Origin: Bacteroidales bacterium
GTDB lineage: Bacteria; Bacteroidota; Bacteroidia; Bacteroidales; UBA932
Direction of reading: 5' to 3'
NCBI GenBank assembly: GCA_024401825.1
Contig: JAKSKF010000005.1
Span: forward strand, 1-64,000
DNA: 64,000 nucleotides
Shown here: piece by piece, positions 18,403 through 28,258 of the stretch
How the letters are laid out: each line of letters begins with the position of its first letter
Numbering within the stretch: the stretch's first letter is position 1
Position numbers and translations under genes: made by a program
The notes under the pieces: model-generated
Told to the model about the DNA's origin: nothing
Seen by the model: the letters and a program-made list of their open reading frames with translations, nothing else
The model's database searches: none

Positions 18403-21400
18403 TCAGCGGTATTTCACAACGACAGGACCCAGCAGCCCGGCGCGCGGGGTTCCGCGATAAGGGGAAGGAACTGTCCTGTAATGGTTTGCGAGACTACTGT
18501 ACACCAGGACCTCAACCCGGTTGCTTCCCTCTTTCACCAGGGAACTTATGTCCACGGAGTATGGACTGCCTATGAGGGTTCCGGCCTTCCGTCCGTTGAC
18601 GCTCACCTCGCAGGTGGCATCCACGTCGCCGAGGTTCAGGGTAACTGAAGAGGCTCCCGCGTGAATGTCTATGTCCTTGACGTACCTGACCGCTCCGGAA
18701 TAGAAGGCCAGGGCACCGTATGCGGACCAGTCTCCCGCAGGCATCTTCCCCTCACGGCAGTCCAGGCACACGGGCTCCGCAAAGAAGGAGGCGCCCGGAC
18801 AGCCGCGGTCAGGCGTACCTGTCACGCACACTGAGGCCACTCCATCGGAGACTGCGGAGGGAACCGCCGTGTAGAGGTCGCCGTCACGGGTCAGGCGCGC
18901 CGGCTTGCCGTCAACGGTGACACGGTTTATCCTGCCGTTCACTTTCAGATGCAGGGCGACGGTTCCGGGAGCGGTTTCGAAGCGGTATTCCCTGCGGCCT
19001 GCTCCGTTGTAGGGATTGAATTCGAGGAAAGGAGTGCCGTACCATTTGGACGCCACTACATTTTCCAGCATACCGTGTTCGCGGGGTTCCTCCGAATCCG
19101 CGGGATAGAGCATAACCATAGCCCTGTCCCTGAAGTCCAGGAACTCACCGCGCTTGCGGGACAGTTCATATTCCGTCTTGCGGGTTCCGGCATAAGCCGC
19201 CACCAGACTGTGCCAGCCCTTGCCCAGAGTCAGATTCCCGGGGACCGCCGGATTGCCGTCTATGAGTATCCTGTATGGAGACACGCCCTCGGAAACCAAC
19301 CTATATACACCCTTGGCGGGAGCATACACGTTGGTACGGAAGACCTGCAGCCCGCCCTTGTCGAGAATCAGGAAGCGGGAGTCCACGCGGGACTTCAGCC
19401 CGTGCCATCCCTGGCTTCCCGGGCTGTCGGGCACCCCGTACTGCCAGCTCCAGACATAAGGAGTCCAGAGTATGTTGTCCATTCCTCCGGAAAGGAATTC
19501 GTCCGGGTCAACGTCGCCGGGGTTGCAGCACATCATATACGGTCCGTAACCGTAGGTCTGGCCGTTCATTTCCCTTGCCTCGACCCCTATGAATCCGGGG
19601 GCGGCAGGAAGTCTGAAATCACCCCAGGAGTTGTCCATAGTGGGGATGAAACTTACCGTCCAGTCTCCCGTGACGGCCTGGCTTTCCACCTTGTCAGAGC
19701 CGCTCCGGGGTCCGCCTGACAACGGTTCGCCCGGCGAGAATACCACAAGCGCGGAATTCCCGTTCTCCCCGTCATAAATCAGCGCGCTTCCCTCGGAATC
19801 GGAGGTCAGCACGGGCGCCTCCTTCACGGAGCCGTCCATCGCATCCCAGATTTCAGCCTTGCCGCGGGAACGGAAATACAGTGTGTCACCCTTTGCGACG
19901 TTCATTATCATATAGACATCCCTCTGCCCTATGCGACGGTGCAGCACCCTTCCTCCCCCGCCGGAACTGCGGAAGTCGGTGTTGAGCCTGTCCCTTACGG
20001 CGCCGACAATGCCGGTGGTGTCCTCAAGGACTGTTCCTCCCGCCCTGCGGAACTCCTCAATCTTCTGCCTCGTCTCCCTGTGCATGGCCTTGGCGTCCGC
20101 GAGTACAAGCACCCTGTAGGATTCTCCGGACACCGGATTGAAAAGGGACTGCCCCCTCAGTTCGGAGCGCTGCAATGACTTGTAGTCTATGAAATCATAG
20201 TCAATTCCGTGGGAACTCAAGTTTTCCGACACTGTGAAAGTGGCTCCGGGGTTGCTTCCCGGGATGGCCTGCATAGTTTCAGTGGGGTAAAGGATGGCCA
20301 CGTCGCAGACGTGCGTGCCCTGACTCAGGAGGAAGCACATACGCTCCGCATACCTGAGCCAGAGTTTCATATGGGGCCAGTATGGCATCCTGAAATGGAA
20401 ACAGGGAGGAGCCCATTCCCACCAGCCTCCGTGAGTGCTGTAGTACAACCCGTGCATACAGAGCAGGTTGCCTCCGGCTATGATGTGATGGTCCAGCTGG
20501 GTCTTGAGCAATGCGCCGTTGGCATCCCAGCCCATACTGTGAAAGGCTTCGAGCCAGGTCCGGGGACGTCCGTACATATGGGCGATGCTGCTGGAAACCT
20601 TGGTCTGGCGGAAACTGCTTCCCCGCGCGGGGGCGTCGTTGCCAGGGGCGGTGAACCAGCTTATGGCGCGGAAATAGTCCAGGTACTTCACCGGATTGAG
20701 GCCCCGGCCTTCCGGGTCACAACCGTAGATAAGGCCCCGCGAGGCATTCCAGTCATATATGGGCTTGAAATATCTCTCCTCGGAAAGTTGCGTCAGGACT
20801 TCGGCATAGTCCAGGCGCACCCGGACTGCCGTGGAGTCGAGTTCGGAAGGATTTTCCACAAAAAGACAGGCCAGATGCGGAATGATGTCGTAACCCTTGC
20901 GGCTCAGGAACTGTCGTGGCATATCCTCGCACCAGGACCTGAGATTCAGCCCGTATTGCAGTTCGTCCTGGAAGAAATAGTTCATTCCCTTCAGGGCCTG
21001 CTCGTCCATACTGTCGGCGAAGGGCTGGAAGTACTCTTCCACTATCCTGCGCCCGAGCCCCGGATACAGCCAGGGCGCGGGTTCGGACACTATGCAGTCC
21101 GTACTGTCCTCAGCGCTCGAGACTACGACTATGAGATTGTCCGGAAGATGTCCCGAGGGCACCCTCAGTTTCTTCAGGGCGCCCTGATAATTCCTGACCG
21201 CCGGTTCGGCAAGGATGCTGTCTATGAACTCGCCGTTCTTCGGCCAAGCCACCACGTAGTCGTCCATTCCCAGGCCTATGCCCTTCTGCGCGCACCTGCG
21301 TGAAAACTCATTCCACACGGAGCGCCACTCCGCGGACAGCACCCTGGGCTCTCCGCCGCTCACCCGTCCGCAGGGACCGTGGCCTGCCGCGTTCAGGGAA

Positions 21401-21702
21401 GTGTCCACGTCCGCGTGAGTATGGTTGTAACTTACGCACAATCCGTCCGTCGAGGCATCGGAAAGAATCTCGAGCTGCCGGGTGAGCCTGTCAAGGTTAA
21501 GAGAATCGCCCGTCCACCAGTAGAAGGGGACGTTTCCGTATCCTTTGGGAGGGTTGGCGAACGCTGCCTTAAGGTCGGAGATGTCGTCGTGGCCCGGCCA
21601 GCCCTTGTATGCCTGTTCCTGAGCCGCGGCGACGCTCCACACACCGGGCAGGAGCAGCGCGATTCCAGCGGCAAGAACACTGCAGAGAGACTTTCTATTC
21701 AT
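18403..21702 (-). CDS. GH106-like glycoside hydrolase, secreted
   Basis: A 1,099-residue secreted protein (signal peptide ending VAAAQ). It has the layout of GH106 and related large glycosidases: LKAAFANPPKGYGNVPFYWW at the N-terminus, a barrel region with IGLGMDDYVVAWP, NYFFQDELQYGLN and SSSIAHMYGRPRTWLEAF, then VAILYPTETMQA in a Rossmann-like segment. Beta-sandwich domains follow at the C-terminus, ending AGLLGPVVVKYR like GH2-type sugar-binding domains. Its start overlaps the end of the sialidase fusion gene by 8 bases, so the two are probably translated together. GH106 founders are alpha-L-rhamnosidases, but rhamnose is not expected in host N-glycans, so the true specificity may differ. 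It is only distantly like the second GH106 protein at 45.8-48.8 kb. Confidence 0.75.
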   Translation of the reverse strand: MNRKSLCSVLAAGIALLLPGVWSVAAAQEQAYKGWPGHDDISDLKAAFANPPKGYGNVPFYWWTGDSLNLDRLTRQLEILSDASTDGLCVSYNHTHADVDTSLNAAGHGPCGRVSGGEPRVLSAEWRSVWNEFSRRCAQKGIGLGMDDYVVAWPKNGEFIDSILAEPAVRNYQGALKKLRVPSGHLPDNLIVVVSSAEDSTDCIVSEPAPWLYPGLGRRIVEEYFQPFADSMDEQALKGMNYFFQDELQYGLNLRSWCEDMPRQFLSRKGYDIIPHLACLFVENPSELDSTAVRVRLDYAEVLTQLSEERYFKPIYDWNASRGLIYGCDPEGRGLNPVKYLDYFRAISWFTAPGNDAPARGSSFRQTKVSSSIAHMYGRPRTWLEAFHSMGWDANGALLKTQLDHHIIAGGNLLCMHGLYYSTHGGWWEWAPPCFHFRMPYWPHMKLWLRYAERMCFLLSQGTHVCDVAILYPTETMQAIPGSNPGATFTVSENLSSHGIDYDFIDYKSLQRSELRGQSLFNPVSGESYRVLVLADAKAMHRETRQKIEEFRRAGGTVLEDTTGIVGAVRDRLNTDFRSSGGGGRVLHRRIGQRDVYMIMNVAKGDTLYFRSRGKAEIWDAMDGSVKEAPVLTSDSEGSALIYDGENGNSALVVFSPGEPLSGGPRSGSDKVESQAVTGDWTVSFIPTMDNSWGDFRLPAAPGFIGVEAREMNGQTYGYGPYMMCCNPGDVDPDEFLSGGMDNILWTPYVWSWQYGVPDSPGSQGWHGLKSRVDSRFLILDKGGLQVFRTNVYAPAKGVYRLVSEGVSPYRILIDGNPAVPGNLTLGKGWHSLVAAYAGTRKTEYELSRKRGEFLDFRDRAMVMLYPADSEEPREHGMLENVVASKWYGTPFLEFNPYNGAGRREYRFETAPGTVALHLKVNGRINRVTVDGKPARLTRDGDLYTAVPSAVSDGVASVCVTGTPDRGCPGASFFAEPVCLDCREGKMPAGDWSAYGALAFYSGAVRYVKDIDIHAGASSVTLNLGDVDATCEVSVNGRKAGTLIGSPYSVDISSLVKEGSNRVEVLVYSSLANHYRTVPSPYRGTPRAGLLGPVVVKYR

Positions 21703-24700
21703 ATTTCACGGATTGGACTATACCTATCTTGAGGGAAGTGTTGTATCCCTGCGAGAAGTACAGGCTCTTTCCCTCCGCGTTTCTTACGGTCACGAAGGGA
21801 AGGTACCGCACGTCGCCTCCGCACTGCCGCGCAATGCCGTTCATCAGGCTGTCCCCCTCATCGACACTGAAGCTGACGTTCTCAAGGGAACTGATGAACC
21901 CCCTGTAGAACTCCAGGCTCTTCTCCGAAGGTCCGGTGATGAGAATCTTTCCTCCCCAGGCGTTGAGTTCCCGGGCGGCGCTCTCCAACTGGCGCAGCGC
22001 GTGAGTCGTGGGTTCTCCGTTCTCGGCAAGGCGGGCCACTATGCAACCGTCACTGCCGGCCTTCTCCCCTTCTCCCTCTGCGGGCCAGAGCACCAGTTTC
22101 TGGGACACGGTCCCGTTCTCTTCCACGTTGAAGGTCTGCACGTGAGCCAGGACACTGCCGTCCGCGAGCCTGGTTCCGGACACCATCATATAATAGCCGA
22201 CCTCGAGAGGAGTCCTGTCGGAAGGCTGTTCTTCGGAATATTCATAATCCATCAGCCTGCAGGGTCCGTTCTCCACCTTCGAGATGGAGAAACGTCCGAA
22301 ATAGGCCTCGGAAACCTTGACTCCGGCGTCGGAAGTGTCGAGCGCCAGATAGCCGCGGGGATTCTCGCGGGCCGCCGTCTCCTTGAGGTTGACGTCCAGC
22401 CAGGTCTCACCCTCCCGCACCTGCACGTTCCCGTTCTGCATAGAGATGCGGGCCGGGATGCCGGCGGCGCGGCAGAGAGCCACATAGAAAATGCCCAGCG
22501 AACTTTCATCGCACTTGCGCGAACGCCAGACCGCAACGGGAGGAATGCGGAGATGCTGAGGATTGCGGTCCCCCACTGTCGTGATGTTTTCCTTGACCCA
22601 CTGAAGGGCGTCGGCGTAGGTCCTGACCTTTCCACCCAGGCCCTCCCGGATTTCCCTGTGGAAAGGAAGCAGATTCTCCATCTCCACCCTCGGGGACAGG
22701 ATGTACCTGTCCGGGCGGCTGATGTCGCTCACGGCATCTTCCAGCACCTCGGGGGTGATGTCACGCAAATCCTTGGCGGAAATGGACTTGAGAACCGTGT
22801 TTACCGCCTCGGCCATCTTTTCGTCCCCTTCACCCAGGGCCTTGAAGGCGTCTATGGTCTCCCGGTTCACGACCCCGGGATGCAGTGAAGCGCGGATTGC
22901 GTCCTCCTTCAGGAGTCTCGCGGCATTTTCCTCCACCTGTTCCTTCGTAGCGTAAGCGGGAAGAGGGTCGTCGACGGGAGGTATGATATGGAAATCCATA
23001 CTGAATGTCTCGCCGAAAGTGTGGTCCAGGACAACTTCGGAGTCGGAGGAATCCGCCTTTGCGAGTCCGAAACTGTCACCCTTGTAGGCCAGCGCCATAA
23101 TGTCGCCGAGTCCGGTGTCCAGACCCGCCCTGCCGTTTTCGTCCGTCCTGAGCGAAGCCACGGTGTAGTATTCGGCATAGTTGTAAATCTTGAAATCCAC
23201 GGTGGCGTCCTTCACCGGATTTCCATCCTTGTCCCTGACCGTCACCACGGTTCTCCTGGCCGGGACATAGTTCCGGATGAGGTTGATTTCCGTGTATATG
23301 TCATTGGAGGATATCACGTCCTCCGGTCCGTCATAATGTCCGAACGCCTTGGTATGCAGCAGCATAGCCCTGGACACCGGAGAGTTGAACCAGCCCATGT
23401 CGAGGGCGGGCTCGGGTTCGCAGGCCCCGAGGAAATGCCACTTCCCGTCAACCCAGGCCTCAACCCAGGCGTGGTTGTCGTCCGTATGGGCCCAGCGGGG
23501 AGTATATACCTGACGGGCGGGTATGCCGGCTGCCCGGAGCGCGGCGACCGTCACCACAGACTCCTCGCCGCAGCGGCCGAATCCGTACCTGACTGCGGCC
23601 ATAGGCGCGGAGGTGCGTCCGTCGGAAGGCTGGTAGGTCACCCTTTCGTGGCACCAGTGATTTATCTCAAGGACGGCATCGTACATAGAGAGGCCCTTCA
23701 CCCTTGCGCAGAGTTCGTCCGCGTAGCGGAGCCTGAAATCGTCGAGTCCCTCGTTGTTGACGCGAAGGGGAAGGACGAAGTGAGCGAATTCCCTTTCCGG
23801 CACGTTCCATCCCATAGTCGAGCGGACCTCCAGGGTCTTTTCCACGTTCTTCTCCCACCAGGCGCGGGAATGTACCAGGGAATCCGGCAGAGGCATCGAT
23901 TCGTACAGGAAATCCATATATCTGTCCTTCTCCGTACGGTTGAGCAGCCAGTCGACGGAGAAATTGACGAATACCATATCGAACGAGACTTCGGGGTTCT
24001 CCTCGTAGTACATTCCTATTGTCCCGTCCGGCAGCGCGGTCAGGGACGAATATACGGATTCGTACGGGCAGACCGTCTTCACATAGGGCCAGGTCCTGCC
24101 GTTGTCGCGGCTGACGAACACGCTGACGTTCTCACGCCGCAGAGAGTTGGGAACGGAATGAATCAGCAGGGAGTCGCCCAGACAGATTATGTCTCCGTCG
24201 CAGGCGTTCACGCGAATCTGCGGCCAGGTGCCCTGGGTTCCCCAGGTCCGGCCCCCGTCCTCGGAAATGTTGTATCCTCTTTCTCCGGCGCGGCGCACGC
24301 TCAGCAGCACCCTTCCGTCCGGGAGTTCGACCACCTTGGCCTCGTCACCGCCTACAAAAGCCCGCTCAGAGACATTCCAGCTGTTTCCGTTATCGTCGGA
24401 ATAGAAGATATAATTGTCAAAGCGCTTGAGTTCGCCTGAATGGACTGCCGCAACGAACATAACCCTGCCGGCATACTTTCCCTTTGTGAGGCACAGTCCC
24501 CTGCCGGAACCGAAGAACGCGCTGTGGTAATTCCTGCATTCTTCATTGTCAGCCTGCGGTCCCCACAGTCTGGAAGTGCAGTCCAGAGGCTCCGACCAGC
24601 TCAATCCTCCGTCGACGCTGCGGCAGATGTAGTTGCCCTGGGGCGTGGCGGGAGTCGATGCCCACAGTCCGTAGCCGCCGCTGAATGCGCAGAGCACGTC

Positions 24701-26635
24701 ACCGTTGGGGGCCACTGCCAGAGCGGCGTCCCCGAAGCCCTTGTTGAAGCCCTTTCCTTCCACAACCGTCACGGGAGCGGACCAGTTCAGTCCTCCGTCA
24801 ATGCTGCGCTGCGCAATGATGTCTATGTCTTCCGGAAGGTCCAGGTCATTGTACTTGCGCTTGTCCGCGGTTGTAAGCAGCGTGCCGTCCGGCAGTGTCA
24901 CGATTGCCGGGATTCTGTATCCGTTGGAACCGTAGTCGCCGGGGCCGAGCAGCCTGACTCTCCTCAGCAGGATTTCCCTTGCGCCGGGAGCGGGTTCCGC
25001 CACCGTCCTCCATCGGGAGCCGAAGCGCAGTTTCAGGATTGAGGCGCTCACCTTGTGTCCCTCGACCGCGTTCTCACTTATGTCGGCGCACACTTCAAGG
25101 TCTTCCAAATCGCATATTGTCCTTCGGCAGGAGATGTTGTAAACCTTCTGCCCCCTGACAGTCCTGACGGAGCCGAGAACCTTTCCCGAGCAACGTATTT
25201 CCAGGGAACTGACGTCCGCGGCGTCGGCTTCGAGCGAAACCTGGACCTCGCGGAGTTTCTCCTTCTTTTCGGGCGATACCGTCAGGGTGACCAGGGTCTC
25301 TCCCCTGTTCCCCCTTCCGGTGAATGCTGTCTGACGGGTCTGGAACATCACGGGAACGGGGTTCAAGCCCATTTCTCCGGAGAGAATCCGGGCAATCTTG
25401 AGGTACCCCTTGCCGAACACGAAGTTCCCCCTGACAAGTCCGTCAGCCCTGCCTTTCTCGAGCGGAGAACTGATGTCTATGTAACGGGCGCCGAACTCGG
25501 AGGCCAGTTTCCTCAGGCGGGAGTCCAGTTCGGAGCGGTCGGTTATTTTCTGATGGCTGGGATATATGGGCTGAACCGACAGAAGATAGAGTTTGCTGGA
25601 GGGAGCGGCGGCCTTGACTGCGGAAAGAAGAGTCCGCATCTTATCCGCGATTGTCTGCGCAGACTCGCCCCGCGCCACTTCGCCGGTTCCGGCGTGAATG
25701 AAAATGCGGGAGGGAGACTTGCCGGAACTGAAAATGGCCGGAATCCCCGCAGTTATGTCCCCTATGGTCTGGGAGCCGAAGCCCCATCCGGTTCCGCGGC
25801 TCTTGACCCTGGGACTGCCCATAAGTTCGTGCCATTCGGCTCCGTGAATCATCTCGTCGCCTATCATCACTATGTCGTCCTCGTCCAGGGGAAGCATATC
25901 GAAGGCCGCGGCCCTCATACCCAGGCTGCCGGGGAGCCCGCAGTCATTGAAACTCCTGTCCGCATAGACGCAGTCCAGTCCGAGTTCCTTTTCTATCGCC
26001 TTGCACCACACCCTGTACCCGGTAGGATAGAGATGAAGTCCGTCCTTGGTGTAGGCGGGGTTGATGTGAGTGGTGCCCGGTTCCACGAGAAGGGACCACA
26101 GGTCGACGTAGGCGGCGCCTTCCCTCTCGCAGATGCCCTTGTAGAGAGAGTTCAGCAGGATTATGTCATCCGCCGAACGGACGTTGCCCTCCGCCACGGG
26201 GAGCACGCTCTGGACATAGACGCGGGTCTGCGGACTTTCCGTCCTGAAACGCCGGACTATCCGCTCCACGTTGCGCGCTATGGCATAGGGGTCGGCGAGT
26301 TCCTTTCTTGCGAGGTCGTTGGTCCCCGCCATAAGGAAAACCTTTGACGGGCGGCCCGCCACCACATCGTCGATATTGTCCAGCACTTCCTTCGTCACGC
26401 AGCCGGACACTCCCCTGTTGAGGATGTTGCCCTCACACCCGAAGGCCTCCCACCACTCGTGCATATTGGTGATGCTGTTCCCAACAAAGACTATGTCGCC
26501 GTTGTGTACGGGCATAATGTTGATGGCGTCATACCGGTGACCGTGCATATCGGCGGCCGCCCCGGATGCAGTTGCGGAAAAAGATACTGTTGCGGCCAGA
26601 AGGGCGGCAACCAGGACAATTTTCAATCTTTTCAT
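21695..26635 (-). CDS. SGNH-SGNH-GH33 sialidase-transglutaminase-like multidomain protein
   Basis: A 1,646-residue secreted protein starting at ATG 26635 (a longer frame from 26668 lacks a signal start). Domains in order: SGNH hydrolase ~40-215 with GNSIT (Ser), AGTNDL and DGLHL; a second SGNH-like unit ~245-420 in which GDS reads GDE, GTND reads GTGE and the final DxxH is missing; a sialidase N-terminal beta domain ~430-545; a GH33 propeller ~570-910 with GYRIPAIV, five Asp boxes (SIDGGLNW, SVDGGLSW, SDDNGNSW, SEDGGRTW, SRDNGRTW) and a late GMYYEE; a transglutaminase-like domain ~970-1100 with GRCGEESV and DDNHAWVEAW; and a second such domain ~1330-1480 with CDESSLG but no matching His. The first SGNH domain may remove O-acetyl groups from sialic acid before GH33 acts (inference). 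The role of the transglutaminase-like part, perhaps peptide cleavage or cross-linking, is unknown. Confidence 0.85.
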   Translation of the reverse strand: MKRLKIVLVAALLAATVSFSATASGAAADMHGHRYDAINIMPVHNGDIVFVGNSITNMHEWWEAFGCEGNILNRGVSGCVTKEVLDNIDDVVAGRPSKVFLMAGTNDLARKELADPYAIARNVERIVRRFRTESPQTRVYVQSVLPVAEGNVRSADDIILLNSLYKGICEREGAAYVDLWSLLVEPGTTHINPAYTKDGLHLYPTGYRVWCKAIEKELGLDCVYADRSFNDCGLPGSLGMRAAAFDMLPLDEDDIVMIGDEMIHGAEWHELMGSPRVKSRGTGWGFGSQTIGDITAGIPAIFSSGKSPSRIFIHAGTGEVARGESAQTIADKMRTLLSAVKAAAPSSKLYLLSVQPIYPSHQKITDRSELDSRLRKLASEFGARYIDISSPLEKGRADGLVRGNFVFGKGYLKIARILSGEMGLNPVPVMFQTRQTAFTGRGNRGETLVTLTVSPEKKEKLREVQVSLEADAADVSSLEIRCSGKVLGSVRTVRGQKVYNISCRRTICDLEDLEVCADISENAVEGHKVSASILKLRFGSRWRTVAEPAPGAREILLRRVRLLGPGDYGSNGYRIPAIVTLPDGTLLTTADKRKYNDLDLPEDIDIIAQRSIDGGLNWSAPVTVVEGKGFNKGFGDAALAVAPNGDVLCAFSGGYGLWASTPATPQGNYICRSVDGGLSWSEPLDCTSRLWGPQADNEECRNYHSAFFGSGRGLCLTKGKYAGRVMFVAAVHSGELKRFDNYIFYSDDNGNSWNVSERAFVGGDEAKVVELPDGRVLLSVRRAGERGYNISEDGGRTWGTQGTWPQIRVNACDGDIICLGDSLLIHSVPNSLRRENVSVFVSRDNGRTWPYVKTVCPYESVYSSLTALPDGTIGMYYEENPEVSFDMVFVNFSVDWLLNRTEKDRYMDFLYESMPLPDSLVHSRAWWEKNVEKTLEVRSTMGWNVPEREFAHFVLPLRVNNEGLDDFRLRYADELCARVKGLSMYDAVLEINHWCHERVTYQPSDGRTSAPMAAVRYGFGRCGEESVVTVAALRAAGIPARQVYTPRWAHTDDNHAWVEAWVDGKWHFLGACEPEPALDMGWFNSPVSRAMLLHTKAFGHYDGPEDVISSNDIYTEINLIRNYVPARRTVVTVRDKDGNPVKDATVDFKIYNYAEYYTVASLRTDENGRAGLDTGLGDIMALAYKGDSFGLAKADSSDSEVVLDHTFGETFSMDFHIIPPVDDPLPAYATKEQVEENAARLLKEDAIRASLHPGVVNRETIDAFKALGEGDEKMAEAVNTVLKSISAKDLRDITPEVLEDAVSDISRPDRYILSPRVEMENLLPFHREIREGLGGKVRTYADALQWVKENITTVGDRNPQHLRIPPVAVWRSRKCDESSLGIFYVALCRAAGIPARISMQNGNVQVREGETWLDVNLKETAARENPRGYLALDTSDAGVKVSEAYFGRFSISKVENGPCRLMDYEYSEEQPSDRTPLEVGYYMMVSGTRLADGSVLAHVQTFNVEENGTVSQKLVLWPAEGEGEKAGSDGCIVARLAENGEPTTHALRQLESAARELNAWGGKILITGPSEKSLEFYRGFISSLENVSFSVDEGDSLMNGIARQCGGDVRYLPFVTVRNAEGKSLYFSQGYNTSLKIGIVQSVKYE

Positions 26636-26665
26636 ACCAGTAATCGGTTTCAGTGTTATCAAATG

Positions 26666-26673
26666 CAAAAATA
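26666..26673 (-). promoter_or_regulatory. Candidate -7 box upstream of the sialidase fusion gene
   Basis: The minus strand reads TATTTTTG (exact TAnnTTTG), 31 bases before the ATG at 26635, in the 57-base gap after the GH20 gene. No TTTG lies at the standard -33 spacing. Confidence 0.45.
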
Positions 26674-26692
26674 ATAATTTTCAGCCATCGGG

Positions 26693-28072
26693 TCAATCGT
26701 TCAGTTCCGCGACGCAGAAATCACCGTTTCCTGTCCTTCCACGCCACATAAGTTCGGCCAGGGCATATATCCGCGGGAACAGGCGGGCGTCCAGCATATC
26801 TTCCGTAAGGCCGTAATCGGTCCACAGGGCGCATTCCGCCCCCAGTGTCAGGGGATTGTTTTCCGCAAGCGCGGCGTCTGCCGGATTCCGGGACCAGGCG
26901 TCTTCCAGACTGAAAGTCCTGTCCTCCCCGTATCCTCTCCAGGGCGTTTCCGGGAAATTCAGGTACATACAACGGTTCGGACTGCAGATGACGGGATACC
27001 CCTTCTCAATGGCCTTGCGGTAATTACGGTCTGCGTTCCTGCGGTAATTCCACCACTGTATCACGACATTGTCCGGAAGAGGATAATCGGCTTCGGATAT
27101 GACGTCCTCCCAGAAAATCGCCTTGCGTCCTTTCGTCTTCAGGTACGACGCCATCACGGCGGACAGCCAGAGCTGGAGTTCGCGGGAATCCTTCAGTCCG
27201 TTCTCCGAAATCCTTCTTCCGCAATCCGGACATCTGTCCCAATTCCCTTTCGGGGCCTCATCGCCCCCAAGATGAATGTACTCAGACGGGAACAGCTCGC
27301 AAACCTCGTCCAGGACGTCCTTCAAGAATTCCAGGGTGGAATCCTTGCCCGCGCAGAAAATGCAGTCCGTAAACCCGGTCTGCGGAATTTCAGGCCGCCG
27401 GCCGAAGCATCCGTATTCCGGATATGAGAACAGGGCCGCCTCACAGTGGCCGGGAATGTCTATTTCCGGAACTATCGTGATGTTTCTCCGTGCCGCATAT
27501 CCTACAAGTTCCCGGACATCCTCACGGGAATAATAACCCTGCTGTCCGGGGCCTTCCGAGACAAACGCCCCCTTTGCGGCGAGTTCCGGATATTTCCTTA
27601 TCTCCAGCCTCCAGCCCAGCCCTTCCGTGAGATGCCAGTGGAACACGTTCATCCTCAGCGAGAAGAGAAGGTCCAGTTCCTTCTTTATTGTTTCAACGCT
27701 CTGATACTGACGCCCGGAATCCAGGAGAAGTCCCCTCCATCGGCATCTGGGATAATCCTTTATCACACAGCAGGGCAGTTTCCCTTCTCCGGCCTTCCCG
27801 TTGCGGGCCGAAACTCGTTTCAGGGCGTCCAGCGCCTGTCCGGCATACAGTCTGCCTCCGGGAGTCGAATATTTCACGACAACCTTGTCCTGCGTGACTT
27901 CCAAGAAATAGCCGTCCGCCGTGATTCCCGCGTCCTCAACGTATTGAACTTCGGCGCATTCGGAAAAGCCCCCGGTGTACTCAAGGTACCGAGGGGTGGG
28001 AAAAACGTCCCCCGCCACAGCATCTGTAAGCGAGAGCAGGAGCGCGGCGGCGAGCACTGGTCCGAACCTCAT
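26693..28072 (-). CDS. GH20 beta-N-acetylhexosaminidase
   Basis: A signal peptide (ending AVAGD) is followed by an N-terminal GH20b-type domain and the catalytic barrel: WRGLLLDSGRQY, MNVFHWHLTEGLGWRLEI, ITIVPEIDIPGHCEAAL, IHLGGDEAPK with the catalytic Asp-Glu pair near residue 269, and GAECALWTDYG near the end. This is the canonical GH20 substrate-assisted set, so it should release terminal GlcNAc or GalNAc. A CPDCG Cys pair after the active site is an extra detail. The length (459 residues) is short for the family, with no C-terminal accessory domain. I chose ATG 28072 because the longer frame to 28096 starts with TTG. It is the first gene of the minus-strand cluster and is divergent from the second SusCD pair. 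Confidence 0.92.
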   Translation of the reverse strand: MRFGPVLAAALLLSLTDAVAGDVFPTPRYLEYTGGFSECAEVQYVEDAGITADGYFLEVTQDKVVVKYSTPGGRLYAGQALDALKRVSARNGKAGEGKLPCCVIKDYPRCRWRGLLLDSGRQYQSVETIKKELDLLFSLRMNVFHWHLTEGLGWRLEIRKYPELAAKGAFVSEGPGQQGYYSREDVRELVGYAARRNITIVPEIDIPGHCEAALFSYPEYGCFGRRPEIPQTGFTDCIFCAGKDSTLEFLKDVLDEVCELFPSEYIHLGGDEAPKGNWDRCPDCGRRISENGLKDSRELQLWLSAVMASYLKTKGRKAIFWEDVISEADYPLPDNVVIQWWNYRRNADRNYRKAIEKGYPVICSPNRCMYLNFPETPWRGYGEDRTFSLEDAWSRNPADAALAENNPLTLGAECALWTDYGLTEDMLDARLFPRIYALAELMWRGRTGNGDFCVAELND

Positions 28073-28093
28073 CACGGAAGAAAATTTACTTTT

Positions 28094-28101
28094 CAAAAGT
28101 A
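28094..28101 (-). promoter_or_regulatory. Candidate -7 box for the GH20-sialidase operon
   Basis: The minus strand reads TACTTTTG (exact TAnnTTTG), 21 bases before the ATG at 28072, in the 186-base divergent region. A plus-strand near match (TATATTCG, 28186-28193) could serve the opposite SusC. No -33 match for either. Confidence 0.45.
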
Positions 28102-28258
28102 CAAAATTTTCAACAATTCCGACTCATTCGGTCTCTCGAGTGCAACGAAACCAAGACAATCCGCATCTTTTTTACAGATTTTTCGTATATTCGCAATATT
28201 AATGAAAATGTTTTTACAAAACATATGTCAAATTTTTATCAACTTTTAACCAATGCTT

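Noticed and set aside
28202..28249. Small open frame upstream of susC pair 2 that could be a leader peptide
   Set aside because: It is 15 residues of AT-rich sequence with no regulatory codon pattern and no attenuator hairpin after it, so chance is more likely.
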